Assembly (NCBI GenBank): GCA_017397645.1
Contig: JAFQIE010000021.1
Coordinates: forward strand, 55,240-119,239
Direction: 5' to 3'
Length of the DNA: 64,000 nt
Source of the DNA: Lachnospiraceae bacterium
GTDB lineage: Bacteria; Bacillota; Clostridia; Lachnospirales; Lachnospiraceae
The translations under genes were made by a program, and so were the position numbers. Below are positions 7,907 through 17,896 of the stretch, piece by piece (position 1 is the first letter of the stretch; each line of letters starts with the position of its first letter). The notes below the pieces were generated by a model that did no database searches, was not told the DNA's origin, and was given only the letters and a program-made list of their open reading frames with translations.

Positions 7907-9259
7907 TTATGATATTAGGGAACTTTTTCGTTGTTTTTTACTCCAAAAGTTCCCTATTTTCTCTTTTCTCATTAGGTACAAAAATGCAAATAGCGACACA
8001 ACGCTATCAAACGCGTTACCAATACCAAACAGCAAAGCGATGCCGGTTAATGTCGGTGTCCAAACATTTGTCACATAGAGAACAAATGCCACTCCATAGT
8101 AAACTACATTTGTAATAACCGATTCAAACAGCATATAATCTGTCTTACCCAATCCATAAAAGATGGAATCAAACACATTTTGAACGGCATAGAGCACGTA
8201 AAAGCCCACAAGCAAAATCACTAGTTCAAATAATTTCTCTACCTCATCAAACCCGAGTACCCGAGACATAAATGGTTTCCACGCAGGTATGGTGGCAAAC
8301 CATAGACCGGATATCATCAGTGTAATTGCCAAATATCCCGGAGTATTCCTCTGCACATTATCACGGTCAGCTGCAACCTCCTGTTTGATGAGTTCACCTA
8401 GTTGAATGACCGGCAATAGCAACCATCCCCAGATAAAATTATTTGCCACCCAGTAAGTACCCTGTTCGCCGACTACGTTGACCATTCTCGCAATCATCAC
8501 CATATAAGCAAAGTTGCGGACAAAGGACTCCAGTCCGGAAATTCCACCAACCCTGAAGAATTCCTTCATCCATGTGTATTTTAGTTTGTTCCTAGTCAGA
8601 ACACGGATGCCTTCCTTTGCCAAAAATATCAATGATACGCCAAACAAAACAACGTTCACAATAATATTGGAATAACCGATTCCATTCACGCCTAGATTTG
8701 CCGACACAGGCAAATCAGACACAAGAAAAGTATCGGAGATTAGGCACAAAACCAAGCGGGCGCCCGTAAGAACATACAGATACCTGCTTTTATTTATCGA
8801 AATCAATACTACCAATGCAAACTGGCTAAGAATCATAAAAATATTGGCAATACTTTCGATACGTATATAAGAAGCAGAAAGTTCAAGAATACTTGTATCA
8901 GCCGCCATCAGTTTTAATAGGGGCTTGGCGAAAATATGCATAAGTGCGGATAATATAATGTACACACTGAACGTAATTATCATACCCGTTTTTACGCGAT
9001 TTGTAAACTCCGCTCTGTCTTCCCTAACCTTCCCGACAAAGTAAAATAGCGGCAGAATAATTGCTTCATTCAATACCTCATACAGAAGATTTACCCAGGA
9101 CAGTTGCCCCGCAATAGAATAGGCATAGTCCCCCGGCAGCTGCCCCAGAAAGAATACACGTACTGTGGTGTACACAGACGGTACAAGACCAAGCACAAGA
9201 AGAGCCCCAAAAAGTCTATAATTTATGTTATGTAGCGACAATCTGATTCTAGACAACAT
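7907..9259 (-). CDS. MATE-family efflux transporter
   Basis: This 450-residue polytopic membrane protein has about twelve helices in two pseudo-symmetric halves, as in Na+- or H+-coupled MATE exporters. Recognisable features are a first helix followed by VFFLGQLPGDYA, the NEAIILPLFYFVGK segment and a symmetric second half beginning near residue 235 (RVGGISGLESFVRN). ATG 9259 is preferred over 9265 because AGAGG then has normal spacing. The gene lies directly downstream of the lysS terminator and probably has its own promoter there. The exported compound is unknown; family members move cationic drugs or metabolites. Confidence 0.88.
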   Translation of the reverse strand: MLSRIRLSLHNINYRLFGALLVLGLVPSVYTTVRVFFLGQLPGDYAYSIAGQLSWVNLLYEVLNEAIILPLFYFVGKVREDRAEFTNRVKTGMIITFSVYIILSALMHIFAKPLLKLMAADTSILELSASYIRIESIANIFMILSQFALVVLISINKSRYLYVLTGARLVLCLISDTFLVSDLPVSANLGVNGIGYSNIIVNVVLFGVSLIFLAKEGIRVLTRNKLKYTWMKEFFRVGGISGLESFVRNFAYMVMIARMVNVVGEQGTYWVANNFIWGWLLLPVIQLGELIKQEVAADRDNVQRNTPGYLAITLMISGLWFATIPAWKPFMSRVLGFDEVEKLFELVILLVGFYVLYAVQNVFDSIFYGLGKTDYMLFESVITNVVYYGVAFVLYVTNVWTPTLTGIALLFGIGNAFDSVVSLFAFLYLMRKEKIGNFWSKKQRKSSLIS

Positions 9260-9272
9260 AATCATCCTCTTT

Positions 9273-9308
9273 CAAAAACCCACTCTCAAGTTTTCCTTGA
9301 AAGTGGGT
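9273..9308 (-). terminator. Terminator of the argF-to-lysS gene run
   Basis: Thirteen-base arms (9278-9290 and 9296-9308) form a near-perfect stem followed on the minus strand by five T. It lies 18 bases after the lysS stop codon and separates lysS from the MATE gene. Confidence 0.85.
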
Positions 9309-9326
9309 CTTGTATACTTACATTCC

Positions 9327-10823
9327 TTATTTATCCAAACTCTTCATTGTGGGGAACAGCAACACATCCCTAATCGCAGGGCTATTGGTCAACAGCATTA
9401 CCAGGCGGTCGATACCATAGCCGATACCGCCGGTGGGAGGCATACCGATTTCCAATGCATTCATGAAGTCCTCGTCGGTGGTGTTTGCTTCCTCGTCGCC
9501 TGCTGCCAATGCAGCCTCCTGTGCCTTGAAACGTTCTCTCTGGTCGATGGGGTCATTCAACTCGGAGTATGCATTACACATCTCACGGCCATAGATGAAC
9601 AACTCGAAACGCTCCACATAATCCGGCTTGTCCGGTTTTCTCTTGGTGAGAGGAGAAATCTCCACGGGATGATCCATCACGAAGGTGGGCTGAATCAAAT
9701 GCTCTTCCACGAACTCCTCGAAGAACAGATTCAGGATGTCGCCCTTGGTGTGGCGTGCTTCATAATGTACGCCCTTCTCATCTGCGATTTTCTTCGCTGC
9801 AGCAGTGTCAGCCACTTCGTCAAAGTCCACGCCTGCGTACTTCTTCACTGCTTCTATCATGGTCAAGCGCTCAAAAGGCTTGCCCAAATCAATCATATGC
9901 TCCGCATAAGGAATCAGTGTGGTGCCACATACCTCCTGTGCCACATAACGGAACATATTCTCGGTCAAATCCATCATTCCGTAATAATCCGTGTATGCCT
10001 GGTACAACTCCATCAAGGTAAACTCAGGATTGTGTCTGGTGTCCAGACCCTCATTACGGAATACACGGCCGATTTCGTATACACGCTCCAAGCCACCTAC
10101 AATCAGTCTCTTCAAATACAATTCCAAAGAGATACGAAGCTTCACATCCTCATCCAGTGCGTTGTAATGAGTTTCAAAAGGTCTTGCTGCCGCACCGCCT
10201 GCATTGGATACAAGCATAGGGGTCTCAACCTCTAAAAATCCTTCGTTTTCCAAATAACGACGGATGGCACTGATGATTTTAGAACGCTTCACAAAGGTTT
10301 CCTTTACATCCGCGTTCATAATCAAATCGGTGTAACGCTGACGATAACGGATATCTGTATTGGTCAAACCATGGAATTTTTCGGGCAAAATCTGTAAACT
10401 CTTGGTGAGCAAAGTCACTGCCATTGCATGAATGGATATCTCGCCGGTCTTGGTGGTGAACACTTCACCTTCCACACCTACGATATCACCCACATCAAAC
10501 TTTTTGAAATCAGCATAGGATTCCTCACCGATGCTATCCCTTGCCACGTAGCACTGAATGTTGCCGGGCAAATCCTGGATATTGCAAAAAGATGCTTTAC
10601 CCATCACACGTTTGGACATCACACGTCCGGCGATACGGACTGTTTTGCCCTCCAACTGCGCGTAATTGTCTTTAATCTCGGTACTATGATGTGTCACATC
10701 ATATTTTGTAATAACGAAAGGATCCTTTCCTGCCTCCTGCAGGTTGGCAAGTTTCTCACGTCTTACCTTCAACAACTGGTTAATATCCTGTTCCTGAACA
10801 TTGGTGTTCTGTACGTCTGCCAC
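9327..10823 (-). CDS. lysS: Lysyl-tRNA synthetase, class II
   Basis: This 498-residue enzyme charges tRNA(Lys) with lysine. An N-terminal OB-fold anticodon-binding domain (about residues 55-160, with [11 protein letters not shown]) precedes the class II catalytic core. Motif 1 lies near FLEVETPML, motif 2 is visible as [14 protein letters not shown], and motif 3 is the C-terminal [13 protein letters not shown]. The start is GTG with AAGGAG nine bases upstream. It is the last gene of a housekeeping run, 33 bases after greA. The greA-lysS order is widely conserved in Firmicutes, which supports both assignments. The strong terminator at 9273-9308 ends the transcript. Confidence 0.98.
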   Translation of the reverse strand: MADVQNTNVQEQDINQLLKVRREKLANLQEAGKDPFVITKYDVTHHSTEIKDNYAQLEGKTVRIAGRVMSKRVMGKASFCNIQDLPGNIQCYVARDSIGEESYADFKKFDVGDIVGVEGEVFTTKTGEISIHAMAVTLLTKSLQILPEKFHGLTNTDIRYRQRYTDLIMNADVKETFVKRSKIISAIRRYLENEGFLEVETPMLVSNAGGAAARPFETHYNALDEDVKLRISLELYLKRLIVGGLERVYEIGRVFRNEGLDTRHNPEFTLMELYQAYTDYYGMMDLTENMFRYVAQEVCGTTLIPYAEHMIDLGKPFERLTMIEAVKKYAGVDFDEVADTAAAKKIADEKGVHYEARHTKGDILNLFFEEFVEEHLIQPTFVMDHPVEISPLTKRKPDKPDYVERFELFIYGREMCNAYSELNDPIDQRERFKAQEAALAAGDEEANTTDEDFMNALEIGMPPTGGIGYGIDRLVMLLTNSPAIRDVLLFPTMKSLDK

Positions 10824-10856
10824 TTTGCTTCACTCCTTATAATTTGTCTACTGTAC

Positions 10857-11338
10857 TTAGTTACTTCTCTGGATATCCAAAACTTTATACTCGATGATTC
10901 CTGCGCCGGTTTCTACCTGCACCACTTCTCCCACCGCGTGTCCCAAAAGGGCTTTACCTACGGGACTCTCATTGGAAATCTTTCCTTTGATACTGTTTGC
11001 TTCGGTGGAACCTACAATCTTATATTCCAGTTCTTCTTCGAATTCCACATCCCAAAGCTTTACGCGGCATCCGATGTTGATTTTATCCAAATCTACTTCA
11101 TCCTCATCCACGATTTCCACGTTCTTCAGAATGTTTTCCAATTCCTCAATTCTCGCTTCTATGTCGCGCTGTTCATCCTTTGCTGCATCATATTCTGCAT
11201 TCTCGGACAAATCGCCCTGTTCTCTTGCTTCTTTGATTTCTGTGCAACTTCCTGACGACGAACAACCTTCAATTCTTCCAGTTCACTCTCGTACTTCCTC
11301 AGGCCTTCGTAGGTCAGAATGTTCTTTTTTCCCTGCAT
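10857..11338 (-). pseudogene. greA: Transcription elongation factor GreA, interrupted by a one-base frameshift
   Basis: GreA rescues backtracked RNA polymerase by stimulating transcript cleavage. The reading starts at ATG 11338 (GGAAGG ribosome site) with MQGKKNILTYEGLRKYESEL. It runs in frame to EVAQK, then continues in another frame from IKEAREQGDLSENAEYD to the normal C-terminus. One A is missing on the coding strand in a short A run at 11237-11239 (seen as TTT on the plus strand). Restoring it gives exactly 160 codons, the usual GreA length, with the coiled coil and C-terminal domain intact. Because everything else is conserved, a sequencing or assembly error is as likely as a true mutation. 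Read as given, only about 35 native residues are made before the frame is lost. Confidence 0.92.
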
Positions 11339-11357
11339 AGTGCTATACCTTCCAATT

Positions 11358-12308
11358 CTATCTTTGTTCTTTACCTTTGTAACCCCGTGCCCCCACGGTT
11401 TCCAAGGTATTATACCCATTTTCTTCTATACTGTCAAGGAAATATGGACGGTTATATTTTTTTTGCATTTCCGTCCATATTTTGTATAGGGATCTATATT
11501 CTAATACGGCGTTTTTACCCTCTGCAAAGGGCTTCAATTGTTGCCATTTTGCGTAAGATGCACGAACATCCAACCACATACTGCCACGCGCCACCTTCTG
11601 AATGCGGACATTTAACGAGCCCGTAAAGTCGAATACCGTAGTCGCTTCTGCACAGCCCACGCCCTTTTTCGCTAAATATGCCACATCTGTTATCACATGA
11701 TATCGTATAGCCAAACCATGTTCCAGATAAAAATCTTCTATAAAATTTCGAAAGGCCTCATCGTAGTCCTCCCGAAATAGTATCCACCGTACTTCCTTTA
11801 TTTTTCTGGCATGTTTTTCCAATACCTTACAAATACCCAGGCCGTTTCCCAAAATCAGGACATTTGGACACAATGTTTCTTGGATTAACTGCTCCATCCA
11901 TTCCGGGGAACCATATTCACCAAACTCAGGAATCGGAAAATATTCCTGCCACATACGGGCCATTATACTCTCCCGGGCCATTTCAGGCTGTCCCAGCCAG
12001 GCGATTTCCCCATCGTAAACAAGGTGAATATCTCCATCCGGTTCAGGCAAAGAACATATCTTGTGTGCCAGTGCCCGAAGACTATCCTGCACATATCGGT
12101 TGTTTCTGCAATACTCCTCAATCGGTGTCCCACCGGATTCGTCTGCCTTCGGCATCTCTAAGGATATGTCAAACCATCGGTTCCAATCCACATCCAAGCC
12201 GATTCTAATGAGAAGATACCCTCCCATTCCTACCGCCTCTACGCAGGGCTCCTGCAAAGTGGTATCCTTACGGACCAAGCAAATCGTTTCCATATCCACG
12301 CCATCCAC
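11358..12308 (-). CDS. Conserved hypothetical protein between dusB and greA
   Basis: I do not recognise the family. The product is 316 residues from GTG 12308, or 311 from ATG 12293; neither has a clear ribosome site. It is soluble, with no signal peptide or membrane helix, and rich in Trp, Tyr and acidic residues. The middle contains NVLILGNGLGICKVL (near residue 150), shaped like the glycine loop of a Rossmann fold. It is followed about 20 residues later by an acidic strand end (WILFREDYDE), as in nucleotide- or SAM-binding domains. A second hydrophobic strand, TTVFDFTGSLN, lies near residue 225. It sits 21 bases after dusB and 19 before greA on the same strand, so it is probably co-expressed with translation and RNA-modification genes. 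Confidence 0.75.
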   Translation of the reverse strand: MDGVDMETICLVRKDTTLQEPCVEAVGMGGYLLIRIGLDVDWNRWFDISLEMPKADESGGTPIEEYCRNNRYVQDSLRALAHKICSLPEPDGDIHLVYDGEIAWLGQPEMARESIMARMWQEYFPIPEFGEYGSPEWMEQLIQETLCPNVLILGNGLGICKVLEKHARKIKEVRWILFREDYDEAFRNFIEDFYLEHGLAIRYHVITDVAYLAKKGVGCAEATTVFDFTGSLNVRIQKVARGSMWLDVRASYAKWQQLKPFAEGKNAVLEYRSLYKIWTEMQKKYNRPYFLDSIEENGYNTLETVGARGYKGKEQR

Positions 12309-12329
12309 TTCCCCTATCCCATCGATAGG

Positions 12330-13298
12330 TTATGGCATAAATATATGATTCACTCCCTCTAATAATTCCTCCATAGTTTCCATGGAATTGATAGTCTGCC
12401 TAAACTTCGCCGAATGTGGCATGCCGGTGGTGTACCAGGACAAGTGCTTCCGCATCTCCCTAACCGCAGTATACTCGCCCTTCGCCCGCAGTTGCAGGTT
12501 GGCATGTTCCAAAATCACAGTTTTCTTCTCCTCTAACATAGGAGGTTCCGGAATCACACCTGTCTCCAAGAAGCTAACTACATCTCTGAAGATCCAAGGA
12601 TTGCCCTGGGCTGCTCTGCCGATCATAACACCATCGCAACCGGTTTCCTGTAACATTCTCCGGGCAGTCTGGGGCGAATCCACATCTCCGTTTCCGATGA
12701 CTGGGATACGCACTGCCTCCTTCACCTGACGGATAATGTCCCAATCCGCCTGTCCGCTGTAGTACTGTTCTCGGGTTCTGCCATGCACTGCCACCGCCGC
12801 CACGCCACAAGCTTCTGCAATCTTGGCTATCTCCACCGCATTGACATCCTGTTCAGTAAAACCCTTGCGGAATTTCACGGTAACAGGTTTGTCCACAGCC
12901 TTCACCAAAGCTGTGAGAATCTGTTCCACCAGTTTGGGATTCTTCATCAAAGCCGAACCCTCCCCGTTATTTACCACCTTGGGTACAGGACAACCCATAT
13001 TAAAGTCGATGATGGCATAGGGTCCTTCCTGTATCCGCGCCGCCTGGGATGCAATGATATCTGCTTCCGCCCCAAACAGTTGTAAAGACACCGGCACTTC
13101 CTCCGGATGCACCCGGAGCAGTTCCTCTGTATTCTTATTATTGTAATAAATGGCCTTGGCACTGACCATTTCCATACAGACAAGGCCTGCACCCATTTTT
13201 CTGCAAAGCAAACGAAATGGCAGGTCCGTTACCCCTGCCATCGGTGCCAATATTACATTATTGTCCAAAGTTACATTTCCTATTTGTAATTTGCCCAT
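12330..13298 (-). CDS. dusB: tRNA-dihydrouridine synthase DusB
   Basis: This 322-residue FMN enzyme reduces uridine to dihydrouridine in tRNA. It has the TIM-barrel start VILAPMAGVTDLPFR. The Dus signature MGCPVPKVVNNGEGSALM includes the catalytic cysteine. K-to-H active-site strands (VTVKFRKGF, AVAVHGRTREQ) and a GDVDS phosphate-binding loop follow, then MIGRAAQGNPW. A longer frame opens at GTG 13370, but ATG 13298 has a GGAAGG ribosome site and starts at the conserved KLQIGNV. It follows coaX by 71 bases on the same strand. The coaX-dusB-greA-lysS order is typical of Firmicutes. Confidence 0.96.
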   Translation of the reverse strand: MGKLQIGNVTLDNNVILAPMAGVTDLPFRLLCRKMGAGLVCMEMVSAKAIYYNNKNTEELLRVHPEEVPVSLQLFGAEADIIASQAARIQEGPYAIIDFNMGCPVPKVVNNGEGSALMKNPKLVEQILTALVKAVDKPVTVKFRKGFTEQDVNAVEIAKIAEACGVAAVAVHGRTREQYYSGQADWDIIRQVKEAVRIPVIGNGDVDSPQTARRMLQETGCDGVMIGRAAQGNPWIFRDVVSFLETGVIPEPPMLEEKKTVILEHANLQLRAKGEYTAVREMRKHLSWYTTGMPHSAKFRQTINSMETMEELLEGVNHIFMP

Positions 13299-13369
13299 TT
13301 CGTTTTTTCCTTCCACCCTCCCCGGCAATTCCCACACCGGGACAGGTGATTCTCGCAATTTCCTTTTCA

Positions 13370-14140
13370 CTACTTGCAGTTTTTTTCATAGATGATTCGC
13401 AGACCGTCCAATGTCAGAGACGGATCATAAATATCGATGGTGTCTGTCTCCTCGGAAATCAATCTTCCCAATCCGCCGGTGGCTACCACCTTCAGATTCT
13501 CTATGCCGCTCTCTGCCTTCACTTGTTTAATGATATATTCCGTCTGTCCTATCTGACCATAAACCAAACCTGCCTGCATACTGCTGATGGTCTCCTGGGC
13601 CAAGATAGACTTAGGCTTCTTAATCTCAATATTGGGAAGTTTCGCCGCTTGGGTCCACAGCGCCTCAGAACTGATACGGATACCCGGTGCCGTGATACCC
13701 GCCGCAAACTCTCCTGCTTCCGTGATTAAATCATAGGTGGTAGCGGTTCCAAAATCCAGCACAAGTACAGGACCGCCGTATTTCTCATAGGCGGCCACCG
13801 CATCCACAATACGGTCTGCGCCAATGGCTCTGGGATCTTCCGTGATGATACGGATACCGGTCTTTACACCCGGCCCCACCTGCATGGGTTTGGTGTCTGT
13901 GTATCTGACCAGCGCACCCACTAAAGCATGCATCACATCCGGCACTACACTGGACACAATGGAGCCTTCCAATTCCGTTGCCACAATTCCTTTGTTCTGC
14001 AACATCTGCGTGATCAACACACCATACTCATCTGAAGTTCTGACCGTCTTGGTGGTAATACGAAAAGTAGCCATAAGTTCCTTCCCTTCGTACACGCCCA
14101 AGGTCATATTGGTATTTCCCACATCAACTACTAAAATCAT
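13370..14140 (-). CDS. coaX: Type III pantothenate kinase
   Basis: This 256-residue enzyme phosphorylates pantothenate in the first committed step of coenzyme A synthesis. It is an ASKHA-fold kinase. The phosphate 1 motif is [14 protein letters not shown] at the N-terminus. The [15 protein letters not shown] segment and the [15 protein letters not shown] strand (about residues 120-137) are both diagnostic of CoaX. The length is normal. It starts [11 protein letters not shown] and lies between the DUF6145-like gene (54 bases upstream) and dusB. Unlike types I and II, CoaX is not inhibited by CoA and needs a monovalent cation; this is family knowledge. Confidence 0.97.
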   Translation of the reverse strand: MILVVDVGNTNMTLGVYEGKELMATFRITTKTVRTSDEYGVLITQMLQNKGIVATELEGSIVSSVVPDVMHALVGALVRYTDTKPMQVGPGVKTGIRIITEDPRAIGADRIVDAVAAYEKYGGPVLVLDFGTATTYDLITEAGEFAAGITAPGIRISSEALWTQAAKLPNIEIKKPKSILAQETISSMQAGLVYGQIGQTEYIIKQVKAESGIENLKVVATGGLGRLISEETDTIDIYDPSLTLDGLRIIYEKNCK

Positions 14141-14194
14141 ATCTGTTACCCTTCTTCCGGCGTCACATTTACGCCATCCAAAACCAATACAGGA

Positions 14195-14542
14195 TTACTG
14201 TTCTAATTCCCCCGTAATATCCTGCTTCAAAACAAACACTCTGTAATACAGACTCAAGGACTCAAACAACTCCTGACGCTTCCTACGCACCTCAGACACC
14301 ATCAAACCACTGCTGATTTCATCATAGTAGATATCGTCATCATCAGCGTTGGTCTCCAGGATGACATTGCCATCCTCTTCAAAAGCAATGGTAAACACAC
14401 CGCCCACTTCCTCTGTAAAGAGTACACATAGGATATGTAATTCTTCCTTGATAGATTCCGGGATTCCCGAAAATTCCTCGTTGAAATAATACTTCATTTC
14501 ATAAGCGTTTGCAGCGCAAAGCACTGTTTTATTATCTTCCAT
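14195..14542 (-). CDS. Conserved small protein, DUF6145-like
   Basis: This soluble acidic protein of 115 residues starts at ATG 14542, chosen because AGGAG lies six bases upstream; an in-frame ATG at 14563 adds seven residues. The pattern VLCAANAYEMKYYFN, then PESIKEELHILCVLFTEEVGG, matches my memory of a Lachnospiraceae family listed as DUF6145. There are no catalytic motifs or membrane segments. Its position between birA and coaX in a compact minus-strand run suggests a housekeeping role, but no function is known. The family name is from memory. Confidence 0.75.
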   Translation of the reverse strand: MEDNKTVLCAANAYEMKYYFNEEFSGIPESIKEELHILCVLFTEEVGGVFTIAFEEDGNVILETNADDDDIYYDEISSGLMVSEVRRKRQELFESLSLYYRVFVLKQDITGELEQ

Positions 14543-14617
14543 TCCGTTCTCCTGTCCGTCCATAGTCTGTTCCTACAGACGTCCAAATCCTTTCTTACAT
14601 AGCCTTATGTTTATTCT

Positions 14618-15364
14618 TTATACGTATCCGTAAATACCGCGCACGGAAACTTCGCCTGCGGTGATACATTCCAAGGACCCATCCGTCCGACGTACCAAAA
14701 GTTCTCCTTTTTCGTTCACGCCCAAGGCGGTCCCACGAAAATCTCCTGCAGGACTTTGGACAAGTACTTCCCTGTTGCAATTGACACAACGGGCATTGTA
14801 CCTGTCTACAAAGGAATCAAATCCACCGCGTTCACAGTATTCTTGATAGTATGTTTCAAACAGTTCTAAAATCTTCAACAACAATGCTTCCCTGCCCTGG
14901 CCCCGGCCTGCCGCCTCCATTATGCCAATGGCAGTATTTTGAAGTTCCTCTTCCAATCCCTGCACAGAAATATTTACACCCACACCGATGATGATAAAGG
15001 GACTGATTCCTCCCTCCACCGGCGCCATTTCCGCTAAAATGCCGCTCACTTTTTTGCCGTCAATGACAATATCGTTGGGCCACTTAATCTTCGCCTGCTC
15101 ACATCCCAGTGCATCCGCCACCGCTAGTCCCATCAGTAGGGTCAACGGCGGTATCTGCTCCAGCGGAAGGGTCGGGCGCAATATAATGGAAAAGTACAAA
15201 TTCCCATCAGGACTGCTCCAACTCCTCCCCCGTCTTCCACGACCATCCGTCTGCTGATTGGCTACAATCACGCGTCCCTCAGGGGCATGCTCCTTGGCCT
15301 GTCTGCGTGCTTCCAAGTTCGTAGAATCCAGGCAATCATAATATTGGATTTCTTTTTCCCACAT
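14618..15364 (-). CDS. birA: Biotin--[acetyl-CoA-carboxylase] ligase, class I
   Basis: This 248-residue enzyme activates biotin with ATP and attaches it to the carrier lysine of biotin-dependent carboxylases or decarboxylases. The catalytic core is clear: CLDSTNLEARR at the start, the biotinyl-AMP loop GRGRRGRSWSSP, KWPNDIVIDGKKVSGILAE and IIGVGVNIS. A C-terminal SH3-like domain occupies about residues 200-248. The N-terminal winged helix of bifunctional BirA repressors is absent, so it is a ligase only. A TTG at 15379 overlaps the argF stop, but ATG 15364 has GAGG at proper spacing and starts just before the core. Confidence 0.96.
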   Translation of the reverse strand: MWEKEIQYYDCLDSTNLEARRQAKEHAPEGRVIVANQQTDGRGRRGRSWSSPDGNLYFSIILRPTLPLEQIPPLTLLMGLAVADALGCEQAKIKWPNDIVIDGKKVSGILAEMAPVEGGISPFIIIGVGVNISVQGLEEELQNTAIGIMEAAGRGQGREALLLKILELFETYYQEYCERGGFDSFVDRYNARCVNCNREVLVQSPAGDFRGTALGVNEKGELLVRRTDGSLECITAGEVSVRGIYGYV

Positions 15365-15375
15365 AGTTATATGCC

Positions 15376-16359
15376 TCAAAGCGTCGCTGCCATCACTGCC
15401 TTGATGGTGTGCATACGGTTTTCCGCCTCTTCAAACACTCTGGAACGGAAGGACTCGAACACTTCATCCGTCACTTCCATTTCACTGATACCAAACTTCT
15501 TCGCGATTTCCACGCCAATCTTGGTCTTCAAGTCATGAAATGCCGGTAGACAATGCATAAAGATTGCCTTGTCGGAGGCATTGGCAAAAACCGCTGCGTT
15601 CACCTGATAGGGGGACAGCTCTTTGATTCTCTCCTCCCAGACTTCGTCCGGCTCACCCATGGACACCCATACATCCGTATATATCACATCTGCATCCTGG
15701 GTACCCTGCGCCACGTCTTCGGTCAACGTGATACTGCCACCGGTCTGTGCCACGATTTTCTGGCAAGTCTTTACCAGTTCTTCCTCAGGAAAATACTTTG
15801 CAGAAGTACACGCCACAAAGTGCATACCCATTTTGGCACAAGCCACCATCAGGGAGTTGCCCATGTTATATCTGGCATCTCCCATATAAGTCAACCTGAT
15901 ACCCTTTAGGTAACCAAATTCTTCTTTGATGGTCAATAAATCTGCCAGCATCTGGGTAGGATGGAATTCATTGGTCAAACCGTTCCATACGGGAACCTTG
16001 CTGTACTTAGCCAATTCCTCCACAATCTCCTGCCCAAAGCCACGGTACTCGATACCCTCGTACATACCTGCCAACACTCTGGCAGTATCTGCAATGCTCT
16101 CTTTCTTGCCTATCTGGGAACCGGTAGGATCCAGATAGGTGGTGCCCATACCCAAATCATGGGCTGCCACTTCAAAAGAGCATCTGGTACGGGTACTGGT
16201 TTTCTCGAAAATCAGAGCCACATTCTTACCACGGAATGTATCTACCGGAATACCCTTTTTCTTTTTATCCTTCAATTCTGCTGCCAAATCCAGCAAATAT
16301 ATGATTTCCTCCGGGGTAAAATCCAATAGTTTGAGAAAATCCCGTCCTCTTAAGTCCAT
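15376..16359 (-). CDS. argF: Ornithine carbamoyltransferase
   Basis: This 327-residue enzyme joins carbamoyl phosphate and ornithine to give citrulline, in arginine synthesis or, in reverse, the arginine deiminase pathway. The carbamoyl phosphate motif STRTRCSFE lies at about residues 55-63. HPTQ lies near residue 133, the ornithine-binding SMG motif in WVSMGEPDE, and the catalytic HCLPAFH near residue 268. The length is normal. No arc or other arg genes are adjacent, so the direction of use in the cell is unclear. It begins a long same-strand run with birA starting 11 bases after its stop. Confidence 0.97.
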   Translation of the reverse strand: MDLRGRDFLKLLDFTPEEIIYLLDLAAELKDKKKKGIPVDTFRGKNVALIFEKTSTRTRCSFEVAAHDLGMGTTYLDPTGSQIGKKESIADTARVLAGMYEGIEYRGFGQEIVEELAKYSKVPVWNGLTNEFHPTQMLADLLTIKEEFGYLKGIRLTYMGDARYNMGNSLMVACAKMGMHFVACTSAKYFPEEELVKTCQKIVAQTGGSITLTEDVAQGTQDADVIYTDVWVSMGEPDEVWEERIKELSPYQVNAAVFANASDKAIFMHCLPAFHDLKTKIGVEIAKKFGISEMEVTDEVFESFRSRVFEEAENRMHTIKAVMAATL

Positions 16360-16442
16360 AATGTGCCTCCGTAAATCACTTGATTTCGTATCTTGTTCCT
16401 GATATCCAATTGCCTATTCTGTTCTTCGATATCACTAAATCC

Positions 16443-17369
16443 TTATTTCTTTTTGGTGGTATCCTTCACCGCCTCAAAGGTGGTTGCCAAGCTTGCGATA
16501 CCCTGCAAATCCGCAGGAAGCAAAATGGTGGTCGCCTGTCCGTCAGCAACTTTTTCAAAGGCTTCCAAACTCTTAATCTTCAAAACCGTAGCATCTGCGC
16601 CTGCTTCCTTCAGCATCTTGATACCATCTGCATTTGCCTGCTGTACCTTAAGGATTGCTTCAGCCTCACCTTCCGCCTCGCGGATCATCTTTTCTCTCTC
16701 TGCCTCTGCACGAAGGATAGCGGCCTGCTTGTCAGCTTCCGCACGAAGAATTTCAGATTCCTTGGCACCCTCTGCTTCCAAAATTCTGGCTTTCTTTTCA
16801 CCTTCTGCACGGGTTACCGCTTCACGTCTTTCACGTTCCGCCTTCATCTGCTTCTCCATAGCGTTCTGAATCTCTGCAGGAGGAATGATGTTTTTCAATT
16901 CCACACGATTTACCTTAATACCCCAAGGGTCTGTTGCGATATCCAATGCCGCACGCATCTTGGTATTGATGGTTTCACGGCTGGTCAGCGTCTGGTCCAA
17001 TTCCAAATCGCCAATGATATTACGCAAAGTAGTAGCGGTCAGATTCTCAATTGCCATCATAGGATTTTCTACTCCGTATGCGTACAGCTTGGGATCAGTA
17101 ATCTGGAAAAAGATGACCGTATCGATTCTCATGGTTACATTGTCCTTAGTAATCACGGGCTGGGGAGGGAAATCCGCCACCTGCTCTTTTAAGTTAATTC
17201 TTCTTGCCACTCTATCGATAAAGGGCACCTTCAAATGAAGTCCCACGGACCAAGTTGCCTGATATGCACCGAGACGCTCTACCACATAAGCCTGCGCCTG
17301 GGGAACAATTTTTACGCTGGTAACAAAAATAGCCAAAATCAAAACTACTAAAATAATAATACCTTCCAT
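16443..17369 (-). CDS. SPFH/band 7 (stomatin/QmcA-like) membrane protein
   Basis: This 308-residue protein has one N-terminal membrane anchor (residues 3-22), an SPFH domain (about 22-200) with VERLGAYQATWSVGLH and a conserved DIATDPWGIKVNRVELK segment. A long Glu/Arg/Ala-rich coiled coil (about 185-265) follows. Such proteins oligomerise into rings or cages in membrane microdomains and influence protease or lipid organisation. It is 98 bases downstream of a NfeD gene on the same strand. SPFH-NfeD pairing is widespread, and the NfeD OB domain is thought to work with the SPFH oligomer. Confidence 0.93.
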   Translation of the reverse strand: MEGIIILVVLILAIFVTSVKIVPQAQAYVVERLGAYQATWSVGLHLKVPFIDRVARRINLKEQVADFPPQPVITKDNVTMRIDTVIFFQITDPKLYAYGVENPMMAIENLTATTLRNIIGDLELDQTLTSRETINTKMRAALDIATDPWGIKVNRVELKNIIPPAEIQNAMEKQMKAERERREAVTRAEGEKKARILEAEGAKESEILRAEADKQAAILRAEAEREKMIREAEGEAEAILKVQQANADGIKMLKEAGADATVLKIKSLEAFEKVADGQATTILLPADLQGIASLATTFEAVKDTTKKK

Positions 17370-17467
17370 ACTCTACCTCTTTCTGCACGCAGTGTGCTGT
17401 TTATTTTATTTATTGTTCCAATACATTTTCGCGATAACACGCCTTTTTCTGCAATTGTACCGTTCTC

Positions 17468-17896
17468 CTACTCTTCCACAGGTTTCACATACAACTTCAC
17501 GCCTTCAATAGCCTCTACGACGACTATCGTGTCCTTTGCAATCTGCGGATATTCTGCCACACCTCTTGCACTCCATTCCTGACCGTGTACCAGTACCTCA
17601 CCTGCTTCCTTCACATTGTCAATCTCTACAGTGACCACTGCCTGCTGTCCTACCACGCTCTCAGCGTTAGTTTTCAACCTGTCTCTGTTGAAATACTTTG
17701 TCGCAATTGGTCTGGTAAATACCACCAATACCAACGAAACAACGAAGAACAACAGCAGCTGCAGCCAAACCGGTCCCCCCAGCAGAGCCACCACCATGGC
17801 CACTAAGGCACCGCCTGCAAACCATATGGTTGTCAGCCCCAATGTAGCAGCCTCCATCACCAGACAGACAATCAATAAAATTAACCAATAAATCAT
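17468..17896 (-). CDS. NfeD-family membrane protein (short form)
   Basis: This 142-residue protein has three predicted helices in the first 75 residues (LILLIVCLVMEAATLG, WFAGGALVAMVVALLGG, LLLFFVVSLVLVVF). A small beta-barrel OB-like domain follows (about 80-140: VGQQAVVTVEID, GEVLVHGQEWSARG). This is the short NfeD architecture without the ClpP-like protease domain. It is upstream of the SPFH gene and should be its membrane partner. Its leader region is the 53-bp repeat array at 18046-18378, so the repeats would lie upstream of, or inside, its transcript. Confidence 0.9.
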   Translation of the reverse strand: MIYWLILLIVCLVMEAATLGLTTIWFAGGALVAMVVALLGGPVWLQLLLFFVVSLVLVVFTRPIATKYFNRDRLKTNAESVVGQQAVVTVEIDNVKEAGEVLVHGQEWSARGVAEYPQIAKDTIVVVEAIEGVKLYVKPVEE

